Under the pieces are notes generated by a model. That model saw only the letters and a list, made by a program, of their open reading frames with translations, did not search any database and was not told the DNA's origin. Shown here piece after piece: positions 49,463 to 62,803 of a DNA stretch of 64,000 nt. A program made the translations under genes and the position numbers. Position 1 is the stretch's first letter; every line of letters begins with the position of its first letter. The DNA lies in contig NC_044277.2 of the NCBI RefSeq assembly GCF_004027225.2, positions 29,154,995 to 29,218,994 of the forward strand. The letters are read 5' to 3'. The DNA comes from Strigops habroptila. Lineage: Eukaryota; Chordata; Aves; Psittaciformes; Psittacidae.

Positions 49463-52400
49463 CTTCTTCTACAGATGTATTTTAACTTGTGCTCCTGTTT
49501 AGTTACTGAGTATTTCAGGAGCTCTCATTTTGAAAATGGTTATTTACAAGTGATCTGACACATACATCTTCATGTGGCCTTTTCTAGTATGCAGTTTCCA
49601 GAACTGAGTTTTAAATGAATGGTTTTTCCTGTTTTGGAAATGTTTTGCTTGGTTTGGAAGCGTAAAGCAATTTATCCACTTAGCTACTGCTTAATCCTGC
49701 ATTTCATTTTCCTAAATAAATAAATAAAACTGAAGTAATTCATCACACTCCCTTTTACAGGGCTAAAGTCATAATACAGATGCATTTTAATCCTGTAATA
49801 AATGCCAAACAGGCATTTTCTGGGTGGATGGAGGTTCTGTTCTAGGGAGAAAAACAAAACAAAGCAACTGAACAACTGTGAGGTTTGGTAAGATTCTAGG
49901 CATGAACTGAATTTTACAAGATTAGACCCTTGATATTTACGGCAAATATAATAAAAAGTAAAATATTTGGAAAAAATATGTAGCTTTCATTAGTTCCCCG
50001 TTTGATTTTTCTAATCTGAGAACTTCTCTAAGCATTTCATGCAGTGCACTGGTGGTCCTCTGCTTTCTGGTTGTTTCCACAAGGCTTGGAATAGCCATTC
50101 ATGCACAAAAACATTGATTTTAGCACATTCAGCTTAAAAACAGCACAGGGAAAAGGATCACTTGGCTGAAGGCGCCAAGTGTTTGCAGAAACTTCTTGTT
50201 GAGTCTTTTGTGTTTGTTCCCTGCTGAGAGTTTCTCCAGTGGAAAATTAATGGAAATTAAATCAAGTAGCAACTCACCAGGGCTGTCAGCTGATTCCTGA
50301 GCAGAGCAGGTATTTACTTTCTCTTTCCACCAATAACTATATTCTTGTCACTGCCATAGATGATTTTTTAAAAGCGTTACATGATCAATTGCTATTGCAC
50401 GTTAACAAGCTGTGGTTCAACCTGTTAAACTTCCCTCATCAAATTACATCATAACTAAGAGAAGAAAAAGGCAGCATATAACTTCATGAAATATTTCTGG
50501 AGTGAAAATATAGGGGGGCAAAAGGGTACCCCTTTTATCATGTCTGCTTTTTGGTTAGTACAGAGGACTGTGGGCTACTGAAACAGTTTCAGCTAATGAG
50601 TTCTCCCAGCAATCTGACATTGGGAAAATGCAGTCTGTAAGTGTGCTGAGATCCTCTAGTCTATACATACTCAGCTTTGCTATGTCATGTTAAAAGGCAT
50701 GGTTTGAAGATGCATGATTTTCATCTGATAAGGTAGTAAAATTGGAAAAGTAGTGGAAAATAGATACTTTAAAGCTTGAATTAAAAGTATAGTTAAAATT
50801 CTGGCTGCAGAAAAGCTTCTCTAAATGTTTGGGTTTTACAGACTTCTGTTCATAGAAGTTGAAGCTGAAGTGAGGCTTAAGTTAACAAAGATAAATATTG
50901 ACCCCACAGGTTTTGTTCCTGTCATTTAGTTTTGGTAACCGGCCTTAGTCAGGTCACTGCCAGAATTCATTAGTCTTTCTCATAGCTGTCTCTCTTCTCA
51001 CAGTTTTTGAAGCAAATACCACTTTTCAGAACTGACATTGTAATAACCCCCATCCCAGTCCTAACAGCTCAGAAAAACTGGATTATTACTATTGCAGACA
51101 TTCTGCAGTGTGAGCGGACATATTACATATACTATAGAAATACTGTTGCATGTTGTATTTGGTTGAGAATATGGCCCTGGCTTGCTGGATTATATTCTAA
51201 CTGGAGTTACTTGTGAAAATTTTCGTGAAGCAACTTTTAAAACATCGCTTATTTCTCTGACTCTGGTGAGTCTGCTGTGATTTTTTCAGTAATGGTAGTT
51301 TAAAAAATCAACCGAGAAAGAAACTTCTTATTCTTGAGGAATAAAAAAAATGAAAAGATGAATCAAAAAATGAAGGCTGCAGTTACTTTTTTGATTATCC
51401 AAAATCCTGACAGTTCACCACAGCAGTAATACCGCAGCGAAGTTGCACTAGACATCGGGGCTTCCCTGTATAACTCAGCTGCCCTCTAGGCTAAAATGTG
51501 AAATCAGTTTTACTTCTACACATCTCTGATTCAAGAGTGGTGCATGAGGCTGGATTGATCGCGTTGTCTGATTGCAACAACTGATTACAGCAACTTCTTT
51601 TTTTACTTCTTTTTCTTTTTGGAAAGTTGCCGCCTTAACACTTTCTGAAAAACTGGCCCTTACCAGTTGCCAGGTAGCATGCCCTCAATTACTGGTTATT
51701 CCAGAAAAAGCATGACCTGAACACACATGCAACAACACGGTTTTATTTTGGTTTAGATTTTCATGAAATGTTTTGGGAAGATGATACTTTTGACAGGTGT
51801 TCCAACATTAAGTGATTAAGGTGGCTCAGATGTGCTCCTCTGAGTCTGGATACCAAATAATGTGTCTGCTGGAGTTGACAGCACATGAATGTGTTTAAAC
51901 AGCCTTTACACATGTAGCCCTATTGTCTGTAGATACAATTGTCTGTTCTCAGATCAGTAGATAAATGTTTAAATTTGACTCAGATACGTTGCTTGGGAGT
52001 GAGGTATGCTGAAGAAAGGTGTGAGTTACAGAAGTTGGCCAGAGCTTTTCTCTTTCCTTCTTTCCCCCTACCTTCCCCCAGTATATTTGACTGTGTGCTT
52101 GCACCCAGCACTATCCAATTGAACATCCGTGTTTTCTAATTACTCTTTTTTGGCTAAGGTTACTTAGATGTGTGTTTATCTAAATGCCATTAAATTGGGG
52201 CCAAACCTTTGCAGTTACCAACAGTATCATTATCCTGGCAGAAGCACAGAAACCAGACCAGTTCAAGCCAGTGGGAGACTTGTACATCCCAGTACCGAGG
52301 CACTCAGGGTGCTGATGGGCTAGTGGGAGCAGGACAGAGCAGCTTTTCCTTTCCCCTCCTGGGCTGGGGTCTCTGCTTGCAGCTCAACCACAAACATGCT

Positions 52401-53140
52401 TGGTCATCAGATTTGAGTCTGAATGGAGAATTAGGCAAAATAAAATGGTTGAGAATGAAGCCATTGCTTTTTCACCTCCCGTTCTGTTTTGTTGGGTTGG
52501 GGATTTTTTTTGCTGGATGTCTGCTATGGAAAGGTGGGATTTTGCCAGTTCTTGGTGTTGCAGTCCCAGAGGCCAGTGTTGTACTGCCAGCACTCCATGT
52601 GCTGCTCTTCATGAGCCAGGTACAGCAGTGAGGAGTCACACAAACAAAAAAGTCATCCTTAAGAGTTATTTAAAGAACAAGGAGAGCCTTTTAAATACAA
52701 AGCGACGGTGCCGACACGCTTGGCTCTCCTAAGGCAGGCAGTTAAAGCTGGCGGAGGAGCCACAGATGGACACGTTGTATAACAGCCTTGCTGGTCGGGG
52801 TTGATGCATCTCTTGTGACAGAGCATCCCTTCAGCGCGACACAGAGCAGGCAGGGCAGGGGGGAGAGCGGGCGTACGGAAACCGTCAGTCCGAATCTGCC
52901 CTTCAGTTTATTTTCAAGTCTTCTAAACATGTCCCTGGTTGCAAACTGACACAAAAAAATCCCTCCTAAAGCATGTGTTTTAATATTATTTTGCTTGTGA
53001 AATGTTTTTTGGAGGCTGTGACACTACAGGTGCTTGTTTCAAAGTGTTTTATCATGCTCTGCGTATTGCTGTTTATAGCTGAATACCTTTTGTTAGCAAG
53101 TCCCATTTTTGGATCTTGTACACAAGTGCATGACTTGTGA

Positions 53141-53153
53141 TTTTTTTTTTTTT
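53141..53153 (+). repeat. Poly-T run, 13 T
   Basis: Thirteen T in a row after GACTTGTGA. Simple homopolymer. Confidence 0.85.
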
Positions 53154-56100
53154 ATAAGTTAACGATTCACTTTCTAAGATAGTCCTTTAAAGTGTTGGAC
53201 AAATATGCATCTGGTGTATGGTTCTTTAACTATAAGGTCCTACACAGGACGGTGAAAGACAAGATGTAGCACAAAAACAAAAGTCATTTTGAATGGTAAA
53301 GTGATGCTTTTCTCATCTGTGTGCATGCACACATGGTCTTTCTCTCCCTCCCCATTTACCCCAATTTGTGCACATTATCAAAACGTGAATAAAATTTCCA
53401 GGCATCGCAGTTAATGCAGGTTCTGTGACAGGCTTTGTCCTGTATTTCTTCACCATTAGCAGTTATCCCTGAAGCACAGAAGTTCCACTTTCCTCTCCAA
53501 ACTGTTTGTCATGAATGTTAGTTTAATCTATTCAATTGGCCAAGTTTTGAGTTTCACAGTTCTCAAAGTCCCAAGTCAAACAGTTCAGGGTCCTTTTTTC
53601 CCCCCTTTCTTTCCCTTCCCTATGGAGTAGTGCCTGAAGCACACCGATACTTTTTCGGGAAGTCTGTCTGTGTTGTCAGTGATCAGTAACTTTCTGATAA
53701 TGCAAACGAAGGGGTGAGTTGAACCTACTATTGCAGCTGCAACGGTCCAGGCTGTAAGATTGTAATCTTCTTTCCCTGAAAAAAAAGGGAGAGGTTTGGG
53801 TAATTTACAAAATTTTGGTCATCATCAACAGGACAGTAGACTGCAGCGGTCTGGGCTCATGCTTTTCATCAGCAAGCTGTCGTTATACTACTGCTGTAAT
53901 GGGCTTCAGCTCACATGGTTACCTACCAGAGCTTGCTTCTGCCAGGACAAGAACCTGACTCAAAGGTTTGAGCCAAGTGCTTTGACATTAGCAAAAGGAA
54001 GAACTTCACAAATTTGAAGATGGCACACCCTGCTAACATAAACTTGTGCTTCTTTACTCACAGCATGCTGTAAAGAAAGGTGCTGGCCTAGATTTGCTCA
54101 TCTGCTAAGATCTGCTCTGCAAACAGCAAAAACCTGCCATGCAGAGGATAGAGAGCAGTTCCCACTGCCCAGCGGAACTGTTTGCTGGGCAAGTTTTCAG
54201 ATGCACTTCTGTAGTCACTTGTGTTAGCTAGACCATACTGGTGGGATTGGGGGTTGGGAGGCAGAAAGGGGACTTTTAAAGGTAGGGGGAGATGGGATGG
54301 GTGGTGCATCCAGGAAAACTTGCCTACCTACATCTTTTCCTTAATGTCCAGTTATATACAGGCTTGCACTGGAGGTGAAATAAGGCAAAGATTACCCTAA
54401 GCAAGCCAGGGAAATTGGTGACCTGCCGAGTTGTGCTTAGGAGGGGAAGAGAGTCAATGTTGTGTGGGTGCAAGAAGAGATTGTGGATGGGAAATGAGAG
54501 ACGTAATACAATCTATCTATTCTGAAAGGCCAAAAGAGAAGAGGCTGCAGTTAGGCTGTGCTCTCAGCTCCACTGGGGACTTGCAGCTGTATTGCAGTTT
54601 TTTATGTTTGTACTGAGATGTGCTAAGGAGAAAGAACAAATTCAGTCTTCTTACTTTTTCTGGGGGGAAAAGAAAAAAAATCAGGAATTATGGATAAAGC
54701 TTATTCCTTAAATAAAAATGGTAAATTTCCAAAACCCAGTAATGTTCTACAAAGATAGTGTTCAGTTGCAGTGCTCGAAGTTGCACAAAACGTAGTGTAT
54801 CTACAGGTTAGTAATGTAATCTGCCTCTGGAAGTGGTCATGTTTGTATCATGTTAAAAGCTGCTGCCAGGTGAATGCTGCTTTCAGGCAGAGATTCATGG
54901 AGAAGTAACTCATTCTCCATGAAAGCCACATCTCTTTTGTCTGAAGTAGCTAACATACTCGGGGCCTCCCAGGAGAGCAGCAAGAAGGAGGCTGTGGTTG
55001 TCCGTCACTGCAGGGAGGACTGGGTGGAAGCGGATGTTAAGCAGGTACTGAACGCTGCCAGCGTCTCACAGGATGAAGCTACTCTTTTTCCTCTGTTTTC
55101 TTAAATGTTTTGTTTATTTATTAATGGCTTCATTTACCTTAACCTCTGAGTTCTCATTAAATTGTAGCAGTTTTGGTTTTTTCTCCCAGAAATTCTTTGA
55201 TGGCTGTAGGAAAAGGCAGGTATGCTAGGGGAAGTCCAGCATCAAGAAGAAAACGGAGTATAGGAAAACTGGGGCAGAGCATCGCAAGGCAGAGGGACTA
55301 AGATAACTAACATAAATATATGTATTACCAAGAACAGAACAAACTGGGGAACGAGATGGACCTAGTACTAGCCAGATGCTGGGCAGTGTATTCTCAGTTT
55401 CCCGTTGATACCTGCAGGCCACAGTTCAGGTTGTATCTTGTAATGAAAAAGAAAGGTTGAATTTAAGACAAGAACACTAAAGACGACAGTAGGTTTAAGC
55501 CAGATGTAATATGTGGTAGCAGAAAAACACATCAGTGGCTTCATTCTTTTAAATGGAAACATTCAAGTAATTAAAAACGAATGAAAAACCACCCCTGGAC
55601 TCACAGAGCAAGCTTACTATAGAGCATAATGAATGTTTAATGTTAAAAGCATCTTGGAAAAACATTTTGATCAGGACTACTTTTAAATATTCCTGATACC
55701 TCCCTTCAGTTTTAATCCATCTAAATTGACCATCTTGTATGTTCACAGTGGTCTATCAAAAACCAAAGAAGTTTCATAGGACTTCCTAGTCCATTTTTAT
55801 TAGCTGTAAACAAGTGATGAAGAGAATGGCATTGGGCTTATATTGTTCGTTACAGGTGACTGAGCTATTCTTGTGAGCCAAATCATAGAGGTTTCAGCAG
55901 GGACAGGAAAATAACACTGTCCTTACAGATGTTGGCAAGACAATATCAATAACAGCCACAAGAGATGAACACAGATTTGCAGGATGATGAGGGAAATGCA
56001 AAAAGAACCCATTTGAAGAGGTATACTTGGATGCTTTCCGTGGAACATGTGTGAATAGACAGAATAGCTGTGAACTAGCTGTCACAGGTGCTGTTGTGAA

Positions 56101-59100
56101 TGTAACCCTGCAGAACTAGTCCGAGAACATGAAGGTGAAGGGGAGGTGGGAGTGGAGAGAACAAGGTGGGCTAGCTCTGGGTCTTCCTTTTTCTGAAGCA
56201 GGTTTCTAACGGGTTGAGAAGGACAAAAACCCAACAGGTTGTGAGGTGAACCACGGTGCATGTCTCCTGGTTTGCTGCAATAGCAAGAGTAACATGGAAG
56301 ATGTTTTACAGTGCTGTCACCTATTGCCTATGTATGCCGTAGCAACAACGGTTGGAAATTTTTTAAAATTCCACTTTTTGGGATAAAGTATTTCACCTTG
56401 GCAGGAAGGAGAGGGTCATCTCAGAGGTGTTTCTGCCTCTAGTCTCCAGATCTCTTTCAGCAGTACTGGCAGCCGGTGGACAGCCTTGTCCGGAATCTGG
56501 AATGTGGCTTTTTTCTTTTCAATTGTTTGCTTCTAGCTTGAAAAAAAATAAGGAACTGGAAAGCTCAAAAAGACTGACATGTAAATATTAACATTAAACG
56601 GAAACTGACCCTGTGGGTCATTTTTGAGACTGATTTGATTTCAGCAAAGTGCTCACCATTTTGTTCACATTAGTAGTTGTACATAGCAACAGGACAGCAT
56701 GCTTGTGGCTCTTTGATTTGGTGAGAGGAAAACTTGCAGGGTTTTTCAAGAGGTTCATCAATGTATACTTTATTAGATAAAAATATATTTTAATATAAAT
56801 ATAAATGCAGTTACTATTTTGAAATTGACTTACAGCAGCTTTTTGGAGATAAATTGTGCTAAAAGTATCCATGTACATGTGTTAGGACTGTATATAGGTA
56901 TTGATATTCTAAAACATATTTGGGGTATGTTAGAATTAAATTCATACAAGGTGGGAATCACACTGTTTGCAATAGATAAGGGGGAAGAAGAAGGAAGAGC
57001 GAAACATTCCTGGCCTTGTATTTAGTATTTTACTTTGGGAAAAAGACATTTGCTACAACGATATTTTCAGCTAATCACTGGTAAAATAATTCTTCTCAGA
57101 AGTTAAGGAAGATTTACAGAAAAAACAGTTTTGCAGAAGGCTCAATGAGAGCATTCTGAAAAAGAGACATCAAGACATAGAAGTGTTTGGGTGGCTCTGA
57201 CTGCGGGTCGGGTGAGGGTGACAGTACTGCTCTTCAGCAGCAGGCTTTGTAGTGGGAACGCCAGCTACCTGGAGGCAAGGTGGCATCAGGAGGTGTCAGC
57301 TGTCCTCTTACTACATCACAGAGCTTCTTATTATATTTGATGAGCTTGGACCTTTGGGTTTAGTTTGTTGGGTTTTTTTTTACTTTTCCACGTTTAGCCA
57401 TTTTCAGCATGACAACTTGTATTGCATTGGGCAGCACAGTACCTCTCGGGCATTGCAGCGAGTGGTCTAGCCCTTTTCCCTGAGGAAAGCATTGGAAGTG
57501 TGAAATTTTCTTCCTCTGGACAGTATGCCATCAATGCAATCCCGTTTATGAGAGGGGATATGCCTGTGAACAAGCTAGAACAATAGCATCAGGCAAAGCA
57601 AGAAAGGGATGAACAGTAGTATTTTTGGATAATGTTTGGAATAATTGGTCTGTTGCTTTAGGGTGCTATTGAGACTTGCTTTGAAGAGACTGAATTATTT
57701 ATTTCATCAGCAAGTGGCCTTTAAAGTAGAGGAGATGGAACAGAAAATATTCCCAGAAAGCCTTCAAGGTTTGTGGGTGACTGTAAGGGATAACCATTCT
57801 CTGCAAGGTTCTGTTATTCCTTTCTGAACTTAGTTTTTGCTTTGCACTCAGAATCTATCAAGTGATTACCATTTATTTGATTGCTGTGTTTTGAAGCAGA
57901 TGATTTCTATGTCATATCCTGCTTCAGCTTCTGTGGTTGCCCCGAGGGCTCTTTGCAGATCAGTTCTCCTGATATGTCCGTCGCAGCTGTTTGAAAAGTA
58001 AAAATTATTCATTGGATCAACTTTTTCAATATATAGAATAAATTGTTGCTGTACACTGCAGCTTATCTCCCAGTGTTGAATTTGGCTCGCTTAACTGTTC
58101 CCATTTTGTGCAGAGCATTTGAAAACTGTAGATCATATCACCGGCCAGTAATGAGAGCAGTGTTTTACTTACCCATCCTCTCCCTGCTCATCCCCCGCAT
58201 GCTATATCCTATATCCTCTGGTTTTAAATCAGAGAGCAAGACCTAGAGTTCAATCCTGTTCCCATTTGGATAGGTTTGAAATTTCAGTTGCCTTTAAGGA
58301 AGTCAGATGAGTTGCTTAAGAAGCAGTGATAAAAAGGCTGCTATGAAAAAGGCGTTTTCCATCTGTTTTGCAGGCTTTGCCTTAAGCAGACTCTTCTGGG
58401 GAGTCTTGGAGGGCAAAGCAGCTATTCCTGCCACTGGGCTGTAGAGGGGACAGCAGCAGCAGAGCATGTCCATGAGTTATGTTTACACCAGACCACAGAA
58501 ATCACAGTAATTTGACATGCTCTTTGTTGCTGGCGTGGCTCTGCCAACACTCCCTGAAGAGGAGGTCTGGTGTGGTAGTGGTAGCACACTACAGAGCAGC
58601 CAGGGTAGCATCACTGGGTTGTAGCCCATAGGGAGGAGAGGAGCACTGGGAAGGGGTGCTCCTGGGGACATGCCTGGCTTGGGAAGCCATATGCCATCTG
58701 GGGGTTTGAGGAGGAGGCAGGGGTGGCAGAGGGAGAGACAGGCAAGACCCTGTATGGGACAGTGCGTCAGCCAGCCTTTAGAACCTAAGTACTGTGTTTT
58801 CTTGGTTTTCTAAATCTATAAAATGGTTGTAAAAATGTATTTATTATTATCCATCAACTTCTAGTGCTTTTAGCGATAAGGGCTGGAGAAATATCTGTTT
58901 TTACAGAGTCCTCTTTTTGTGGAGCAGTGAAAAGTGATGCATGGTCTGATGCAAATTAAAAGAAAAGACTTTGAGAATCACACCTGCATTACACATCCCT
59001 TTCTCTTCAGTTCTGTTAAAAGTATTTTCTGCTCCAGGATGCTGAGAACCACTCTGTGAATGTCTCCCATCATCTCATCTGATATGACTAATTTGCAGAG

Positions 59101-61084
59101 GTTTTTTTATTGTCTTTAAACCATTATGGTCCAGATCTAAAGTCAGTATCTGCGTCACTGATGGCTCTATTGACTCTCCTTGGGCTCTGATGCACCAGCC
59201 AGACTTCCAAAGGTCCTTTGAATAACTGAATTGCAAAATCTGTCAGCTTGGCCAGGAGGAGGTGGAGAGCTTTGAGGTGGTCTTTGATGCGTTTTTCCTT
59301 TTTACATTAGAAGTTCAGGTATATGTGTTTTTTAGAAGAAAATTTCCTATATCTGTATAATAAAGATTTTGATCGTAATTAATTCTTAGCAACTGTCAGT
59401 ATCAAAAAAAATTGCTTGTGTATAACAAGGACAGCAGAGACCAATAAAGAAAGGTCAGTTGTTCTGTATATGAATTAGTCTGCAAATATCACAAAGAGTG
59501 GAAAACATTAATTTTCTGTTTGGCCACAATGAGCAAAGGCAGAAATCCCTAGCTTCTAGTTAGTTAGTGCATCGTATTATTATAGCTCAGTTCTCTTTCT
59601 AGATGTGTAAATAATGATGCTTTCCTCAATACCATTTGGAGCAGCTCTGTTCTGCCTGGTCCACACTCACGCTGTGTCAGGGCATCTCGGGAGCATAGGA
59701 GAGCACTTCCTATAGGGTGAACTCCTGGCTCAGTGCTTTGAGAATTGCTGCACTGGAGTTTGAGGCTGCTGGTCAGGGAATTAACTGAAAGCTTTTGAGT
59801 TGCTGGCAGGGAAAATAAATTTGTCTGGTTTTTAATTTGCTTAAAATGGATTTAGTTGTCCTTTTGAATAAGGTCAGTTTTATCAAAAACACCTGCTACC
59901 ACCATGAGTGTGTCTGCACTAAGAATATTCTCCAGAAGCCTTAAAATATGCTTCAGTAAGGTGCTGACCTAAGAGTCTTTCCAAGAGGAAGAACTGCAGG
60001 CTTTTTGATCTAAGCCAGGCAAATAATAAAAAATAGACTAAAGACTTCAAAACTAGAAAAAAAAAATACATACTTCTAAGGATTTTTTGAGAAACAGTTG
60101 AAAAAAATTTCCAACTATAGATGATAGTGTGGCTGATAGAACTAAAACCTGAAGTGTGGTATAGGTGTGTCCAGGTGAGAATAACATTTAGAAGGGAGTG
60201 TGAAGGTGACAATGGCCAGGAGAGGACCTGTGCATCTTTCCCAAAGGGAGGACAGGAAGACAGTTACTCGCAGGAAGTTGCTAGGAGGGAGGAATTGTAT
60301 CGAGAGCTTTAACCATGGTCAGTCCCATAAGGAAACACAGGTTCTAGGGTGAGTACGCTGCTCGCTGAGGAAAGAGGACAATAGGAGATTGGTCGTTATG
60401 TTGGTTTGGAGTTGCATGGCCTTGGAGTCATCTTGGACATTCTTCTGCTCATCTTGTGGAGTGTAAACCCAGCTTTTCTTCACAGAGAGCTCTGATTGAG
60501 GAAGATTTGGTAGTTTCTTAAATGATTATCAAAAAAGCAGTAAATTCATCAAGCAAACCAAGAAAAGGATTGAGCCGGAGTGAGGGTAGTAACCAAGTTT
60601 AATTAGAGCTTGGCTATTAAAGAAAATGACAATTTTAAATACCAGGCTAGCTAGGTTAGGTGTTGCAGGAATCAAGTGAAACCACTCTCCCTGCTAAGAA
60701 AGCAGGGAGACATGAAGTTGAGAGACATGGGGTGGTGGTAAAAGATGTGTCCCCAAGGTCCCCTAACTTCTGCTGCTTATGTATCAGCCAGTTCATTACA
60801 ATTCAGGTATTGGCTTGGGTTTGGATTTACAAAGGCTTGGAAATAAAGGATCCAGAACTGCTTGGTTTCAAATGAAGACTGGGCTGACACAAATATATCT
60901 GTCCCGGAGTTGAGAGATGGCACTTTGAGCCTGGGATATGGAAGAGAGGAGAGAAGAATCTTCATAGCTGATGTAGTAGATGATCTTAGAACTGATTTAA
61001 ATTTCATTACACCTAATAACAGTATAAGCAACATCAGGGATTATAACTTCAGTGTGTAGAAAGTCACCTTAGCTATGGTGGAAT

Positions 61085-61128
61085 AAATATGGTTTGGCTG
61101 GTTTTATGGTAAATATGGTTTTATGGAA
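61085..61128 (+). repeat. Imperfect tandem repeat of AAATATGGTTT units
   Basis: AAATATGGTTTGGCTGGTTT plus TATGGT (61085-61110) is followed by a shorter copy, AAATATGGTTTTATGGAA (61111-61128). It lies just left of a CR1 copy. Confidence 0.7.
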
Positions 61129-61149
61129 TAGCTGTGGTTTGTGAATAGT

Positions 61150-61287
61150 CATAAAATCATAGAATCAACTAGGTTGGAAGAGACCTTTAAGATCAAGTCC
61201 AACCGTAACCCCAGGACTGCCAAGTCCACCACTAAACCGTGTCACTAAGGGCCTCATGTACATGGTTTGTGAACACTTCCAGGATGT
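61150..61287 (-). mobile_element. CR1 LINE 3'-end fragment (-)
   Basis: Begins with the reversed tail CATAAAATCATAGAATCAAC, then GGTTGGAAGAGACCTTTAAG and ATCAAGTCCAACCGTAACCC, and ends near GTGAACACTTCCAGGATG. 5'-truncated. Confidence 0.93.
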
Positions 61288-62803
61288 GTAACAAACAAGT
61301 TCTCCCCTCTGAGTGCAAGTACTGTTGAACAGCTGTGTGCAGGTTCAGCTTTCCCACAAAGAAAGCTGGAAAAGACTGAAGCAGTCTTAAGGCATTGACT
61401 TCCATATGATGCTGACTAAATTCAGATGGCTTAAGTGGTTCCCGTCTTCAGTTTTATGCTTTGCCTCTGTCTTGAAGGCTGCTGCTGCTGCAGCGGTGCT
61501 GGCTGAGTGACATATGAAATATGTATGTTTACATTTATGAGCCAAACTGTAAAAATGTGTTTGGGAGCAGAGTCACATAAGCCAGCTCTTGTAGCTGCTG
61601 AAATTCTTGTGGCTAGGAAGTACAAGCAGAGCATTCGTTATTTGCTGGATGCAGCTGAGGAGCAGCAAGTAGTAAAAATTACTGTGATTCAAAATGGGCA
61701 GAGAAAAAGTCCAAAGTTTTATTTAATTGAGCTTTCCATATTGAAAATCTGTGAAGTTGGATCAAGTAGAAAAAAGCGTTCCAGTAATTGCAAGAGTGTG
61801 GTTTAGCATGGCAGGGATTTTCATGACTGTTCCTGTCCTTTGCCTACTTGTGAAAAGTTTCATCTTAGGCACGGATGCCAGTGCTGGCAATTTTGGGGCA
61901 TTATTGACAAAATTATTTGGAGCCAAAGTTAATTCTTCAGAGCAGCAGTCTGAGTCATGGTAGAGGGGGAAAAACAACATCAATACAGAAGAGCTAGAAG
62001 ACGTTAAAATTATAAACTCTTTGGAGGAGCTTTGGAATTAGCTCTAGGTCTGTACTCTGACATCTTGACACTAACTTGGCAAATGCTTGCAACAACTGCT
62101 GTAGTGTAATCTTGCAAATCTGCAGAGCCCTGGCCGGGAGGGTGTTAGTTCTGTTGCCACATACACGTAAAAGCTGTCTTGGAAAGATGATTGCAAACAC
62201 TAGGAATCAGCTTCTCCAGCACATCAGGAACCTGTGGTCATTTTGTCCTCATATGTTGCAGAAGTGCAAATATTAGTGGTTCATCCACAGCTGGATAAAG
62301 GAGAAGAGAGAGTTGGTGTAGTCTTGCAGGACTGCGCTACAGAGCAGCTGAATCCTTCTCAGAGTGGATTTTCATACTGGGATATTAGGTAATTGGAAAA
62401 TCATCTGGCAGCATTGATCTCCAAGAAATGTAGCATCTCTGTGTCACCCCTGAGGAAAGGTCTTCTGAGCCCAAAAGAATTTAGCATTCTGAGAGAAATA
62501 CCCTGTAGGCGAGAGGACCCGATAGGTGATGCATTCAAGTATTAGCTGATTACAGCAGATATCCAAGACCTTTCCAGTACTTGATGATGACCATATGGCT
62601 GCTGTGCTCTTTGCAAAACACTTGGCTGAAGGAAAGGAGGGTTTCTATGGATATAATTAGAATGCCGCAGGAACCAACATCAGTGTTTCTGTTCCAGGCA
62701 CTGATGTGTTGCAAAAGACAGTCATGAGACCTAAGCTGTTGTGCAGCATGGAGTATTCACCGGCATCTGCCTGGGTCCTTGAAGCAGCCAGAAGGCAGCT
62801 GTG

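Larger units (their letters stand above)
39498..61149. other. Intron 2, third part: unique sequence with scattered simple repeats
   Basis: About 21.7 kb without a recognised exon. It contains T17 at 41024-41040 next to a tandem GACTTGATTT pair (40997-41016), an 11-base tandem repeat at 45987-46015, a TATTTA-type microsatellite at 49341-49462, T13 at 53141-53153, and a tiny CR1-tail-like sequence at 43053-43072. Pyrimidine-rich stretches at 41290-41780 and 43410-43790 explain several spurious open frames. The parts at 45240-45480 and 50080-50330 look more structured and are listed as findings. From about 60100 the sequence becomes coding-like in places. Confidence 0.5.
60121..62800 (+). pseudogene. 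Unidentified tract with broken, protein-like frames (possible relic)
   Basis: Several plus-strand frames in this stretch have balanced, protein-like composition but are interrupted by stops and frame changes: 60180-60312, 60862-61059, 61507-61806, 61751-61963, 62260-62560 (two internal stops), 62577-62660 and 62663-62803. I do not recognise the product and no single frame is intact. A later CR1 insertion (61150-61287) sits inside the tract. It could be a decayed processed retrocopy, an old mobile element, exons of a long non-coding RNA, or chance. No poly-A tail or terminal repeats were found at its edges. It lies in intron 2 of ZNF704 in the same orientation and does not resemble ZNF704. Confidence 0.25.

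Noticed and set aside
49275..49502. 75-codon I/F/Y-rich frame resembling a membrane protein
   Set aside because: It is a translation of the ATATTT/TATATA microsatellite.
52209..52631. 140-codon plus-strand frame with hydrophobic C-terminal half
   Set aside because: No homology recognised; the hydrophobic stretch comes from T-rich sequence. A chance frame is the simplest explanation.
61861..61920. GTDAS-like residues suggestive of a retroelement RNase H
   Set aside because: Only a five-residue resemblance; the neighbouring catalytic motifs expected of reverse transcriptase/RNase H are not visible.
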